The notes: generated from the sequence alone by a model not told the origin. 64,000 nt of DNA from JAXLVB01 sp046329195 (GCA_046329195.1 JAXLVB010000001.1:1612001-1676000), one strand, 5' to 3'; shown: positions 44,123 to 54,093, counted from the first letter of the stretch. Made by a program: numbers and translations.

Positions 44123-44697
44123 TACTGTACAAACAAACTCCTTCGCAGACGGTAGGGCCGTATTTTGCTTATGGCCTCACGCCTGAGCAATATCGCTACG
44201 AATTCAGCAGCATTGCCGACGAGAATCTTCTTGGAGATGATACGCCGAACCAGCCTATCCGCATTGTAGGACAGGTAATAGACGGAGCAGGTGTACCCAT
44301 TCCTGATGCCATGATTGAGCTTTGGCAACCCGATGCCAGCGGTGCTTTTGCTTCGGTGTATCAAAAAGGGCAATTCAAAGGATTTGGTAGAGTAGGCACG
44401 GGCACAGATGCTCAACATCGGTTTATCTTTGAGACTATCAAGCCCGGGAGTGTAGAAGGACAAGCCCCTCACATCAATGTGATTGTATTGATGCGTGGGC
44501 TGCTAACTCATGCCTATACTCGCCTGTATTTTTCGGACGAGGTAGAAGCCAACGCCCAAGATGCTGTTCTCAACTCGGTGCCCGCCGACCGTCAGAACAC
44601 GTTGATAGCCCAACGGACCGAAGAATTTGGAAAAGTGGTCTATCGTTTTGATATTCACATGCAAGGAGACAACGAAACTGTGTTTTTTGACGTTTGA
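44119..44697 (+). CDS. pcaG: Protocatechuate 3,4-dioxygenase alpha subunit
   Basis: 192 residues. It has the intradiol dioxygenase fold without the full iron ligand set, as expected of the alpha chain: T-P-S-Q-T-V-G-P-Y-F-A-Y-G-L at the start, I-E-L-W-Q-P-D-A-S-G and P-G-S-V-E-G-Q-A-P-H-I-N-V in the core. It forms the (alpha-beta)n assembly with PcaH, to which it is translationally coupled. Confidence 0.94.
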   Translation: MILYKQTPSQTVGPYFAYGLTPEQYRYEFSSIADENLLGDDTPNQPIRIVGQVIDGAGVPIPDAMIELWQPDASGAFASVYQKGQFKGFGRVGTGTDAQHRFIFETIKPGSVEGQAPHINVIVLMRGLLTHAYTRLYFSDEVEANAQDAVLNSVPADRQNTLIAQRTEEFGKVVYRFDIHMQGDNETVFFDV

Positions 44698-44777
44698 ATT
44701 TCCGAACACTTTCCTAAAAAAGAACCATTTTCAAACACTTGCTGTTCGACTATCTCATTTTCAAATTTTCAAATTGA

Positions 44778-46142
44778 ATGTCCGCATTGACTCAAAACGT
44801 CTTCACTACACCCACCAGCGAAGCTATTTTTTCGGCCTCGACGGAATTGAAGAGCATGTTAACGTTTGAGTCAGCCTTGGCTCAAGTCCAGGCAGAGTTG
44901 GGACTAATACCTGTTTCGGCGGCAAGGGTCATCAGCGAGGTTTGTCAACAAACAGACTGGGATCAAGAACGCATCCAAGCCCATACCCTACTGGCTGGAA
45001 ACCCCGCTATCCCATTGGTGAAAGCATTGATGCAGCGAGTGCAACAACTGGACCCCGAAGCTGCTAAGTATGTGCATTGGGGCGCTACCAGTCAAGATGT
45101 GATTGATACGGCGTTTATGCTTCAAGCCAAAGCGGCCTTGGCCGATTTGATAAGTGCTGCGACCCAATTAGAAGCCAGTTTGGCCAAGTTGGCACAGCAG
45201 CACCGTCAAACATTGATGATAGGACGTACCCTCTTGCAACAGGCTCGCCCGATTACCTTTGGGTACAAAGTAGCAGGTTGGTTAGCACAATTGAGTCGTA
45301 GTGTTCAGAAAATCAGAATATTACAGCAAGATGGCCTGCCGCTCCAACTGGGCGGCGCTGTGGGTACATTGGTGGCCATGCCACAACAGGGCATAGCCGT
45401 AACCCACCAACTGGCTATCCGCTTGGGTTTGAGCCAACTCCCGATGCCTTGGCATACGCAACGGGACCCTGTAGCTGAGTTGGCTACCAGTTTAGGAATC
45501 CTGAACGGCACCTTAGGCAAAATCGCTAACGACTGTATTTTGTTGATGCAAACTGAAGTAGGCGAGGTGTACGAAGGAGCTGCCGAAGGCAAAGGCGGTT
45601 CGTCGGCAATGCCGCACAAGCGCAATCCAGTTTCGTCCACGTTTATGGTGGCTATCGCCCACCGCACACCTGCCTTGGTGAGTACGGTGTTGTCGGCTAT
45701 GGTGCAGCAACACGAGCGAGCCGCTGGCAACTGGCACATCGAATGGGAAGTGATGCGAGAGCTGTTCAAACTCAGTGCTGCCAACCTTCGTCACGCCAAC
45801 GACCTCATTGGCGGCTTAGAAGTAGATACGTCACGAATGCAGCAGAATATTGAACTTACCAAAGGGTTGATTTTTGCCGAAGACGTAACCAATGCTTTAG
45901 CGCCTATCATTGGCAAGAGCCAAGCGCAGCAATGGATAGAACAAGCCTGTAAACAAGCGCTTTTGCAGCAAGTGTCGTTGTTGGCTTATCTGAAAACTCA
46001 TACCGAAGTGCCTCAGTATCTTTCTGGAGCAGCACTCGAAAACATATTTGACCCACTCAATGCCATTGGATTGAGCGAGGGATTTATAGATGAAGTATTG
46101 AAAAATTATAATAATAACCTACCTCAGTACACTGTTAAGTGA
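44778..46142 (+). CDS. pcaB: 3-carboxy-cis,cis-muconate cycloisomerase
   Basis: 454 residues, aspartase/fumarase superfamily. It shows W-G-A-T-S-Q-D-V-I-D near residue 98 and the signature loop G-S-S-A-M-P-H-K-R-N-P about 276. It cyclises carboxymuconate to 4-carboxymuconolactone. It is 80 bases after pcaG. The final codons (Q-Y-T-V-K) form one arm of a long inverted repeat that extends into the following spacer. Confidence 0.95.
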   Translation: MSALTQNVFTTPTSEAIFSASTELKSMLTFESALAQVQAELGLIPVSAARVISEVCQQTDWDQERIQAHTLLAGNPAIPLVKALMQRVQQLDPEAAKYVHWGATSQDVIDTAFMLQAKAALADLISAATQLEASLAKLAQQHRQTLMIGRTLLQQARPITFGYKVAGWLAQLSRSVQKIRILQQDGLPLQLGGAVGTLVAMPQQGIAVTHQLAIRLGLSQLPMPWHTQRDPVAELATSLGILNGTLGKIANDCILLMQTEVGEVYEGAAEGKGGSSAMPHKRNPVSSTFMVAIAHRTPALVSTVLSAMVQQHERAAGNWHIEWEVMRELFKLSAANLRHANDLIGGLEVDTSRMQQNIELTKGLIFAEDVTNALAPIIGKSQAQQWIEQACKQALLQQVSLLAYLKTHTEVPQYLSGAALENIFDPLNAIGLSEGFIDEVLKNYNNNLPQYTVK

Positions 46143-46240
46143 GTAGTTTTCATTTTCTCCGAAACCGATTCCATCACTTGGACTGATGGAATCGGTAAGT
46201 AGCTTTCAAAAACTAAAAATTATTTAGCTAACAGTGTACT
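46126..46240. repeat. Nested inverted repeats between pcaB and pcaD
   Basis: Outer arms AGTACACTGTTA (46126-46137, in the pcaB 3' end) and TAACAGTGTACT (46229-46240) match perfectly. Inside them lies a perfect 13-bp hairpin, ACCGATTCCATCA (46164-46176) with TGATGGAATCGGT (46184-46196) and a seven-base loop. No T-run follows, so it does not look like a terminator; a processing or attenuation element, or a REP insertion, is possible. Confidence 0.8.
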
Positions 46241-46283
46241 CGGTAATCAGGTTGTCAAACAGTACAAAAACCTCTTTGAACGA

Positions 46284-47060
46284 ATGCCACAGCTTCAAAC
46301 CCGCACTGGGATTACGCATTATCAACTCGAAGGGTCAGCCGACGCCCCCGTGTTGATGTTTTCTAACTCATTGGGTAGCGATTTATCCATGTGGGACCCT
46401 CAATTGCAGATGCTGACCGAGCACTTCCGAGTGCTGCGCTACGATACTCGTGGGCATGGCCAAAGCGAAGTGAGCCGAGGCCCCTACACCATTGACCAAG
46501 TAGGGCAAGACGTCGTAGCCTTGTTGGATGCGCTGGGTATCCAAAAAATCAATTTTTGTGGGCTTTCGATGGGTGGACTTATCGGTCAATGGTTAGGGAT
46601 AAACCACCCCGGCCGTCTTCATAAATTGGTGCTGAGCAACACAGGTGCCAAAATCGGTCAGGCCGACAAATGGAATCAACGCATCGCCACCATTAGCGCA
46701 CACGGAATGGCTTCTATCGTGGACGAGACCATTGAACGGTGGTTTACAACGCCGTTTATTGCCGCATCGCCATCAGCTATTGCCCACGTGCGAGCTATGT
46801 TTTTGGCCAATCAAGTAGAGGGTTACACCGCTTGCTGTGCTGTGGTGCGAGATGCTGATTTCAGAAACCAGTTGGAACAAATTTCGGTACCAACCTTGGT
46901 GATTGCAGGTACACACGACCCTGCTACTACGGTGGCCGATGGTGAATTTTTGGCAACTCACATTCCCAATGCCGTCTTATCGGTAGTTCCGGCAGCCCAC
47001 CTCTCCAACATCGAAATGGGCGACTTGTATTCGGCCAAATTATTGGCTTTTTTAGGGTAG
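46284..47060 (+). CDS. pcaD: 3-oxoadipate enol-lactonase
   Basis: 258 residues, alpha/beta hydrolase. Nucleophile elbow G-L-S-M-G-G about residue 97, oxyanion region F-S-N-S-L-G-S-D, Asp in G-T-H-D-P-A-T and the final His in A-A-H-L-S-N. It hydrolyses beta-ketoadipate enol-lactone to beta-ketoadipate. It sits 141 bases after pcaB, across the nested hairpins, and 23 bases before pcaC. Confidence 0.94.
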   Translation: MPQLQTRTGITHYQLEGSADAPVLMFSNSLGSDLSMWDPQLQMLTEHFRVLRYDTRGHGQSEVSRGPYTIDQVGQDVVALLDALGIQKINFCGLSMGGLIGQWLGINHPGRLHKLVLSNTGAKIGQADKWNQRIATISAHGMASIVDETIERWFTTPFIAASPSAIAHVRAMFLANQVEGYTACCAVVRDADFRNQLEQISVPTLVIAGTHDPATTVADGEFLATHIPNAVLSVVPAAHLSNIEMGDLYSAKLLAFLG

Positions 47061-47083
47061 AGACTTATCATTCATTCCAGCAC

Positions 47084-47467
47084 ATGACACACGAAGAATC
47101 ATTTGAAATAGGCATGACTACCCGCCGAAGCGTTCTGGGCGACGAACACGTAAACCGTGCCGAAGCTAACAAGACAGAGGTAGATGCTGATTTTCAGGAA
47201 TATATCGTTCAAAACGCTTGGTACGGGGTGTGGTCACGGCCTCATCTGACTAAGCGAGAACGAAGCATGATTACGATTGCCTTACTGGCAGGTCTTGGTC
47301 ATGAAGAAGAATTAGCCATGCACCTACGAGCCACCCGCAACACCGGCGCCACCCTCGATGACATCCGAGAGGTACTGCTCCACACAGCAGTTTATGCGGG
47401 TGTTCCTGCGGCAAATACAGCTTTTCGGATTGCTAAAAAAGTGTTCAGCGAGCTGGCTCAAGAGTAA
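47084..47467 (+). CDS. pcaC: 4-carboxymuconolactone decarboxylase
   Basis: 127 residues. CMD fold with R-R-S-V-L-G-D-E-H-V-N-R near residue 14, W-S-R-P-H-L-T-K-R-E-R-S about 48 and H-L-R-A-T-R-N-T-G-A-T about 80, then E-V-L-L-H-T-A-V-Y-A-G-V-P-A-A-N. It converts 4-carboxymuconolactone to the enol-lactone, the substrate of PcaD. The enzyme is separate here, not fused to PcaD as in some bacteria. Confidence 0.95.
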   Translation: MTHEESFEIGMTTRRSVLGDEHVNRAEANKTEVDADFQEYIVQNAWYGVWSRPHLTKRERSMITIALLAGLGHEEELAMHLRATRNTGATLDDIREVLLHTAVYAGVPAANTAFRIAKKVFSELAQE

Positions 47468-47544
47468 TGCGAGTCGGTTAGCCAGAAGGACATTGAGTTT
47501 CCTACAGAATAGGAAAGAATACCTCAAATTTGATTTTTCACCGT

Positions 47545-48927
47545 ATGAATTATTCAGAAAACGAACAACCCCAAGGGCTTAGTGGTTCGGTACCTATTAT
47601 TTCACTGGCCGAAGCCGCAGCCAAAGTCAAAGACGGCGATGTGCTGTTGGGTGGTGGGTTTGGCATGACCGGAAACCCCGTTCACCTATTACACGCCTTA
47701 GCCGAGACTTCTACCAAAAACCTCACATTCATTGGTAATAATGTAGGCGAACCCAACCTTGGAGGTGGTAAATTGCTGTTGAACGGTCAGATTAAAAAAA
47801 TGATTGGCTCGTTTTTTACCAGCAATCCCGATGCCGTGAAGGCCGCTCAATCAGGGCAAGTAGCCTACGAACTGCTCCCGCAAGGCACACTGGCCGAAGC
47901 CATCCGAGCGGGTGGAGCAGGTATCGGTGGGTTTTATACGCCTACCTCGGCGGGCACGCTCATTGCCCAAGGCCGTGAAACCAAAATGATTGATGGTGTC
48001 GAGCACGTTTTTATCAAGGGGATTCGAGGGAACGTGGCGTTTGTTAGGGCTTGGAAAGCCGATACAGCTGGAAATTTGGTGTATCGTATGACGGAGCAGA
48101 ACTTCAACCGAGCTATGGCTACGGCAGCAGACTTGGTGATTGCGGAGGTAGAAGAAATTGTGCCTGTGGGGCAGTTGGACCCGAACCAAATCCATACGCC
48201 AGGCTGCTATGTGGACTATTTGGTGCAAGCACACGTTACCTTAGCCGACTTAGGAACCTCGGCCTCGGTAGGAGCAGGCCGAAAAGTAAGTGAATCTCGC
48301 CTCAACATGGCCAAACGAGCGTTTGCCGAACTCAAAAAAGGCGATGTCGTCAATTTGGGTATCGGGATTCCGACCTTGGTAGCCGACTTGATTAAGCCCG
48401 AACACGGCATTATTCTTCATACCGAAAATGGCATGTTGGGCGTAGGACCCTCGCCAACCGACGGGGGCGGAGCCTTAGATTACCCTGTCAATGCCGGAAA
48501 AGTCCCCGTAACGGCTTTGCCTGGAAGTAGTTATTTTGACAGTGCCGAATCATTTGCCATGATTAGAGGCGGCCACGTGGATGTAGCTATCATGGGAGGT
48601 TTAGAAGTGGACGAGCACGCCAATCTGGCCAACTGGGCAGTACCCGGTAAACCCTTGTTGGGAGTAGGAGGGGCAATGGACTTGGCCTCTGGCGCAAAAA
48701 AACTCATCGTCACGCTCACACACGCCGACCCCGATGGTACTTCTAAAGTTGTGCCTGAATGTACCTTACCACTAACGGCCATTGGCGTAGTGGATCTGGT
48801 TATTACCGATTTAGCAGTGTTTAATTATCAAGAGGGTCAATTGACCTTGATTGAACTCATGCCTAACGTCAGCCTCGACGAAGTACGAGCCAAAACCCAA
48901 GCTAAGTTTGTAGAAAAACTGGGCTAA
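47545..48927 (+). CDS. pcaIJ: 3-oxoadipate CoA-transferase, fused A and B subunits
   Basis: 460 residues from the ATG at 47545 (TTG at 47530 is an alternative). Residues about 1-240 are the A half (D-G-D-V-L-L-G-G-G-F-G-M-T-G) and about 255-460 the B half, with the catalytic glutamate in H-T-E-N-G-M-L-G-V-G. The two are normally separate proteins PcaI and PcaJ; the one-chain form resembles animal SCOT. It moves CoA from succinyl-CoA to beta-ketoadipate. The junction V-D-Y-L-V-Q-A-H-V-T to S-E-S-R-L-N-M marks the fusion. Confidence 0.92.
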   Translation: MNYSENEQPQGLSGSVPIISLAEAAAKVKDGDVLLGGGFGMTGNPVHLLHALAETSTKNLTFIGNNVGEPNLGGGKLLLNGQIKKMIGSFFTSNPDAVKAAQSGQVAYELLPQGTLAEAIRAGGAGIGGFYTPTSAGTLIAQGRETKMIDGVEHVFIKGIRGNVAFVRAWKADTAGNLVYRMTEQNFNRAMATAADLVIAEVEEIVPVGQLDPNQIHTPGCYVDYLVQAHVTLADLGTSASVGAGRKVSESRLNMAKRAFAELKKGDVVNLGIGIPTLVADLIKPEHGIILHTENGMLGVGPSPTDGGGALDYPVNAGKVPVTALPGSSYFDSAESFAMIRGGHVDVAIMGGLEVDEHANLANWAVPGKPLLGVGGAMDLASGAKKLIVTLTHADPDGTSKVVPECTLPLTAIGVVDLVITDLAVFNYQEGQLTLIELMPNVSLDEVRAKTQAKFVEKLG

Positions 48928-48978
48928 AGCGCAATAATTCCTCAGAAGATTTAACAAGTGCAAAGCACGAACCACCTT

Positions 48979-50181
48979 ATGAATCAAGCTTATATCTGCG
49001 ACTTTGTGCGTACCCCGATTGGTCGGTATGGCGGGAGTCTTTCGAGTGTTCGCCCCGACGACTTGGCCGCACACGTCATTAAAGCACTCCTACAACGCAA
49101 TCAGGGCGTTAACTGGCTCAATACTGACGATGTGATTGTTGGATGTGCCAATCAAGCTGGCGAAGACAACCGTAACGTAGCACGCATGGCGGCTCTCTTG
49201 GCTGGACTTCCGGTGGAGGTAACGGGTACCACCCTCAATCGCCTGTGTGGCTCGGGTATGGATGCCGTCATTGCTGCGGCACGAGCTATCAAATCTGGTG
49301 AAGCGGAGTTGGTCATTGCGGGCGGCGTAGAGAGCATGTCAAGAGCGCCCTTTGTCTTGCCCAAAGCTGAAAGCGCCTTCTCACGGAGCAATGAAATTTT
49401 TGACACCACCATTGGATGGCGCTTTGTGAATCCTGCTATGAAGGCCTTGTATGGCACCGATGCTATGCCCGAAACGGGCGAAAACGTGGCAGAAGATTTT
49501 CAAATCTCTCGGGAGGACCAAGACCTTTTTGCCCTCCGGAGCCAACAAAAAGCAGGTAGAGCTATCGAAACGGGGCGTTTCAAGTCTGAAATCGTTCCAG
49601 TTGAAGTAAAACAAGGGAAGACAACGGTAATAGTGGAGCAGGACGAACACCCACGCCCTACTACTACTTTGGAGCAGTTGGCCAAATTGGGTACGCCTTT
49701 CCGTAAGAATGGTACAATTACCGCTGGCAACGCCTCTGGCGTCAACGATGGAGCAGCGGCGTTACTACTGGCCTCAGAAGCTGCGGTTAAGAAGTATAAC
49801 TTGCGGCCTTTGGCCCGTGTATTGGCTGGTGCTACAGCAGGTGTGCCTCCTCGCATTATGGGAATTGGACCAGCGCCAGCTACCCAAAAACTGTGTGCTC
49901 AGTTGGGTATAAGCGTTCAAGACTTTGATGTGATAGAACTCAACGAAGCTTTTGCAAGTCAGGCGCTGGCTACTTTGCGTCAGCTCGGCATTGCCGACGA
50001 CGCTCCACATGTGAACCCAAACGGCGGAGCCATCGCATTGGGGCATCCGCTGGGGATGTCGGGTGCTCGATTGGTAGGCACGGCTGTGGTAGAACTTCAG
50101 CAAAAACAACTCAGCAAAGCCTTAGCTACGATGTGTATTGGCGTGGGGCAGGGCATTGCCATTGGCTTGGAGCGAGTGTAA
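48979..50181 (+). CDS. pcaF: 3-oxoadipyl-CoA thiolase
   Basis: 400 residues from the ATG at 48979; a GTG at 48958 would add seven. Thiolase residues: Cys90 in N-R-L-C-G-S-G-M-D-A, the histidine of N-E-A-F-A and later G-H-P-L-G-M-S-G, and a second cysteine in C-I-G-V-G-Q-G. It splits 3-oxoadipyl-CoA to succinyl-CoA and acetyl-CoA, ending the pathway. Last gene of the operon, closed by a strong terminator. Confidence 0.95.
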   Translation: MNQAYICDFVRTPIGRYGGSLSSVRPDDLAAHVIKALLQRNQGVNWLNTDDVIVGCANQAGEDNRNVARMAALLAGLPVEVTGTTLNRLCGSGMDAVIAAARAIKSGEAELVIAGGVESMSRAPFVLPKAESAFSRSNEIFDTTIGWRFVNPAMKALYGTDAMPETGENVAEDFQISREDQDLFALRSQQKAGRAIETGRFKSEIVPVEVKQGKTTVIVEQDEHPRPTTTLEQLAKLGTPFRKNGTITAGNASGVNDGAAALLLASEAAVKKYNLRPLARVLAGATAGVPPRIMGIGPAPATQKLCAQLGISVQDFDVIELNEAFASQALATLRQLGIADDAPHVNPNGGAIALGHPLGMSGARLVGTAVVELQQKQLSKALATMCIGVGQGIAIGLERV

Positions 50182-50233
50182 AATCTTTTTAGGAGTTGTA
50201 AATGAGAGACTTAGCGTAAGAAGATGTTCCATA

Positions 50234-50267
50234 AAAAAGGGTAGCGACACACATCGCTACCCTTTTT
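50234..50267. terminator. Bidirectional terminator ending the pca operon
   Basis: AAAAAGGGTAGCGA and TCGCTACCCTTTTT form a perfect 14-bp stem with a six-base loop; it also serves the convergent minus-strand gene. Confidence 0.92.
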
Positions 50268-50289
50268 GGTGTAATATATTGATAGTCAA

Positions 50290-53200
50290 TTACTCTTTCT
50301 TTCCTTCAAAGCCCATGCCCATAGCTTCGAGCTTGATTTTGGAGACTTTGCCACTGTCGTCTCGTACGAAAATGATAATGGCCTTGCCATCGGCATCGTA
50401 CTTGTCAGGGGTGTCGGTGGGCTTCACTTCGCCGCCTTGACCAGCTGCATCCATGAATACCTTCCCATCTTTAACGGTGACTTCGACGTATTCAAACGGT
50501 AGCCCCGACATTTTGTACTTACCTGCATAGCTATTGAGGTCATTTTTAGGAGAAGAAGCTTCTGCGGGCTTCGCTACCGGCTCGCCGCCTTCGGCTTTAA
50601 ACTGCACTCCCAACACCACCAACAGCGAGCGGTCTTCGCCTTTCGGGTTCTGGAATACCACGTATAAGTCGTGGAAACCGTCGGTCGGAGACAAATTGAT
50701 TTTGACAGGACGTCCTCCAAAACCACCTTGGTCCGAAGGCTCAATAAAACCTGATTCGCCAAGTACTTTTCCGGTAGGTGAGTCTAACCGTACTTCGATG
50801 TTGGCTCCTTGGGCATTGAGCTGGGCTTTTGGTGCCGTTACTTGTAACTCTAATTGCTGAATACCTGTGAGGTCAACTTGGTTGAGAACTACATAAGCGC
50901 CTGGTTTACTAGGGATTAGCAAGTCGTTTCCTCCAAATGACATTTTCGAAACGGATTCAAATTTATCAAAACCGTGCGGGCTAAGTTTAGCATTGCGAAG
51001 CGTAAACGTCTGCTCTGTGCTTAACGAAGGCAGGCCGTCGTTGCCTTGGTCTTCGTACGAAGCTCTCAAGATATACACGCCTTGGCCTTTGTCATTAGAG
51101 GCTGTTTTGGGCGTGTAAGAACCTTTTACAGGTAAGGAATTTGCTTTTTTCTGTTCGGACAAACTCAAAATGTATTTTACCATTTCGCTGGCATCGCCCG
51201 TTGAGAGCTGGGGGTGGCCCGCCATAGCGGTTTCGCCCCAAACACCGCTACCACCCGAAATTACCTTCTTGGTGAGCTTTTCGAGCGCCGAAGCGTCGCC
51301 CTTGTATTTCATGGCCACATCGGTATAGGTAGGGCCAATGGATTTTTTAGTCACGCTGTGGCAAGCAATACAGTCGTTGCCTTCGATGAGTTTTTTACCC
51401 TTCGAGAACGCCGCATTGGCATCAGCAGAGCGGTGTCCTTGGGCAATCGCTACTTTATCGAAACCTTCGGCCAAATAGTCAATCGTTACGGCTACTTGTT
51501 CGGGTTTGATGCGTCCGTCGGCAAGGCTTCCGTCTTCTTTGTCCGTTACTTTTACTTCGTAATCAAAGGGTTTGTTCGGGAAGAAAAACGTCTTGTTGCT
51601 CTTCGGCATGTCAAATGTTACCTGTGGCAACTCGTTACCAGCTGTAAGCTCCAACGACTGGCTGTTGCTCACTCCTTTGGCATCGGTTACGGTTAGAGTT
51701 GCTTTGTAAGTGCCTGTTTTAGCAAGTGTTACGGTTGGGTTGGCTTCGTTGACGACTTTGTTAAAGCCATTTTTTGACGTAATAACCCATGTATATTTGA
51801 GCGCATCCCCGTCAGCATCGCTGGTGCCTTTTGACGATAACGACACTTTAAATGGCACCGAACCACCCATTTTATCGGCGGCTATTTGCACCACAGGCTT
51901 ACGGTTACCACCATTGTATTCAATCCGAATCAGGCGGGCGTCATCGTTGGCCGTAAACCAGCCGGTGCCGTATTCGAGCATGTATAAATCACCATTTTCG
52001 GCAAACTCCATGTCCATAGGGTTGCTGAATTTGTAGCTTGGCATAAAACGTTCCATCGAAACGTAGTTACCCTCTTTGTCCATAGTTACGGCCATAATCC
52101 AACCCCGCATCCAGTCGTAGGTAAGCAACTTTCCATCGTAGTATTTAGGGAAAGCACGAGGTGCAGTCTTGAAATCTTCGAGGTGAAACACAGGACCCGC
52201 CATCGCATTACGACCACCACTACCCACCAACGGGAACTCCTTCGACTCGGCATAAGGATACCAAATAAAGGCTTTTTGTGCAGGAGGGAGTACTTTCAAA
52301 CCAGTGTTGTTGGGGGAGGTATTAGTTGGCGCATTGGCATCCCACTTAGGGCCAGAAGTATTGGTTGCAAAATCGTACTTGTTGTAGGCTTTGTTATCGC
52401 CCACAAAGTGTGGCCAGCCAAAGTTGCCAGCTTTGCGAGCTTGGCCTACTTCGTCGTGGCCTTCGGCACCTCTGTTGGGGTCGGGTTTGTTGCCGTCTGG
52501 TCCTACTTCGCCCCAATACAAGAAGCCAGTTTTGGGGTCCACGGCAATGCGGTAGGGGTTACGGTGCCCCATGGTGTAGATTTCGGGGCGAGTCAGGCCA
52601 CCATCGCCAGCGGGTGGTGGGTTAGATGCCGACCATTTCTGAACGCCCTTGATTACCTGCGGATTCGGGAACAAGTTACCTTCTGGAATGGCATACGTAC
52701 CGTCGGGTTGTGGCTTGATACGGATGATTTTACCCCGTAAGTCGTTGGTGTTAGCCGATGATTTTTGAGCATCCCAAGGACTACGACCTGGGCGTTCGTC
52801 GCTGGGGCTAAAGCCATTTGAGGCGTGTGGGTTGGTGTTGTCGCCTGTAGAAAGGTACAGGTTACCAGCCTTGTCCCAGGCAATAGAGCCGCCTGTGTGG
52901 CAGCATTGCTCCCGTTGAGTGGGTACTTCTACGAGTTTTTTCTCTGAGCTCATCACTAATTCGTCGCCTCGAAGTTCGAATCGGGACAAAATGTTTTTCG
53001 ATTCGGTGGGGTGTGAATAGAAGAGATAAATCCAGTGATTTTGAGCAAAATTAGGGTCTTTGTTTAAGCCCATGAGGCCATCTTCGCCTTCGCTCACTTT
53101 GCCGTCTTTGTCGGTATATTTGGTACTAACCGGAATGGTAGCAATCGTTTTTAATTGCTTGGTTTTGAGGTTATAAAGGCGTACTGCGCCGTGGCGTTCA

Positions 53201-54093
53201 ACAAACAAAATCCGTCCGTCGTTCAATACACTTAGCTCAGTAGGCTCGTTGAGTTTTTCTTCTAACACTACTTTGGTAAAACGATTTTCTTCGGGACGAG
53301 CTTTGCTGTAATCCAACGACTTAGGCGCATCGCCGCCCATGACGTAGTTGAGACCAGCCCAAAGGTGCCCCAAAAACAGTGGCTCAGAGAAGGTCTCGTC
53401 GGTGTGTCCCATTGCTGTGTAAAACGAACGCCCTCCTTCAAACTCTTGGTACCAACTCATGGGGTGATTGTCGCCATTCTTGCCACCTTGGTAACTTTTC
53501 TCATCAATTTTTACCAAGACATTAATGCTGGGGCTGATGTTTTTGAAGCTATAGAATTCATCAGTACGCTCAAATTCGTCAGGTAGCATTTTGGTGGCCC
53601 AGTGGTTTTTGAGGGCTACAAAAAACTTACCTTTCTGCACGTTACTTGGCGACATCGGGTGATCTAGAAAGTAGGCTCCTGCCATTCGGCCATACCAAGG
53701 CCAACCGTACTCGGTATCTGTGGCCGCATGGATTCCCAAATAACCGCCACCCGCTTGGATGTATCGTTCAAAGTCTATCTGTTGCGTTTCGTTGAGTACA
53801 TCGCCTGTGGTGTTCAAAAACACAACCGCATTATAGCGCTTGAGGTTGTCGGCAGTGAACTGCGAAGCATCTTCGGTGAGGTCCACGGCAAAGCCTTTTT
53901 CTTTGGCCATTTTTTGGAAGGCCGCTTTTCCGGCTTCGATAGACTGGTGACGAAAGGCAGCCGTTTTGCTAAAAACTAGCACTCGTCGTGAGGCAGACTG
54001 CCCCCAAAGCAGCGTGATGCTACATAGCATCAGGGCCAATACCGTCAGGGTGTATTGGCTTAGTTTACAGAGGAGAAAGCGTAGAGGGTTCAT
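50290..54093 (-). CDS. ThuA / PQQ-type sugar dehydrogenase / PKD / cytochrome c fusion protein
   Basis: 1267 residues with a signal peptide. Order: ThuA-like domain (about 38-255; A-F-R-H-Q-S-I, G-G-Y-L-G-I-H-A-A-T-D), a six-bladed glucose/sorbosone dehydrogenase propeller (about 275-735; C-C-H-T-G-G-S-I, G-H-R-N-P-Y-R-I-A), a PKD domain (about 745-830), a cytochrome c domain with C-I-A-C-H near 930, a carbohydrate-binding-like domain (about 1040-1180) and a short strand-rich tail. Such chimeras are typical of soil and aquatic Bacteroidota. It is presumed to oxidise sugars in the periplasm, passing electrons to heme. Substrate unknown. Divergent from the Nudix-like regulator, 144 bases away. 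Confidence 0.92.
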   Translation of the reverse strand: MNPLRFLLCKLSQYTLTVLALMLCSITLLWGQSASRRVLVFSKTAAFRHQSIEAGKAAFQKMAKEKGFAVDLTEDASQFTADNLKRYNAVVFLNTTGDVLNETQQIDFERYIQAGGGYLGIHAATDTEYGWPWYGRMAGAYFLDHPMSPSNVQKGKFFVALKNHWATKMLPDEFERTDEFYSFKNISPSINVLVKIDEKSYQGGKNGDNHPMSWYQEFEGGRSFYTAMGHTDETFSEPLFLGHLWAGLNYVMGGDAPKSLDYSKARPEENRFTKVVLEEKLNEPTELSVLNDGRILFVERHGAVRLYNLKTKQLKTIATIPVSTKYTDKDGKVSEGEDGLMGLNKDPNFAQNHWIYLFYSHPTESKNILSRFELRGDELVMSSEKKLVEVPTQREQCCHTGGSIAWDKAGNLYLSTGDNTNPHASNGFSPSDERPGRSPWDAQKSSANTNDLRGKIIRIKPQPDGTYAIPEGNLFPNPQVIKGVQKWSASNPPPAGDGGLTRPEIYTMGHRNPYRIAVDPKTGFLYWGEVGPDGNKPDPNRGAEGHDEVGQARKAGNFGWPHFVGDNKAYNKYDFATNTSGPKWDANAPTNTSPNNTGLKVLPPAQKAFIWYPYAESKEFPLVGSGGRNAMAGPVFHLEDFKTAPRAFPKYYDGKLLTYDWMRGWIMAVTMDKEGNYVSMERFMPSYKFSNPMDMEFAENGDLYMLEYGTGWFTANDDARLIRIEYNGGNRKPVVQIAADKMGGSVPFKVSLSSKGTSDADGDALKYTWVITSKNGFNKVVNEANPTVTLAKTGTYKATLTVTDAKGVSNSQSLELTAGNELPQVTFDMPKSNKTFFFPNKPFDYEVKVTDKEDGSLADGRIKPEQVAVTIDYLAEGFDKVAIAQGHRSADANAAFSKGKKLIEGNDCIACHSVTKKSIGPTYTDVAMKYKGDASALEKLTKKVISGGSGVWGETAMAGHPQLSTGDASEMVKYILSLSEQKKANSLPVKGSYTPKTASNDKGQGVYILRASYEDQGNDGLPSLSTEQTFTLRNAKLSPHGFDKFESVSKMSFGGNDLLIPSKPGAYVVLNQVDLTGIQQLELQVTAPKAQLNAQGANIEVRLDSPTGKVLGESGFIEPSDQGGFGGRPVKINLSPTDGFHDLYVVFQNPKGEDRSLLVVLGVQFKAEGGEPVAKPAEASSPKNDLNSYAGKYKMSGLPFEYVEVTVKDGKVFMDAAGQGGEVKPTDTPDKYDADGKAIIIFVRDDSGKVSKIKLEAMGMGFEGKKE

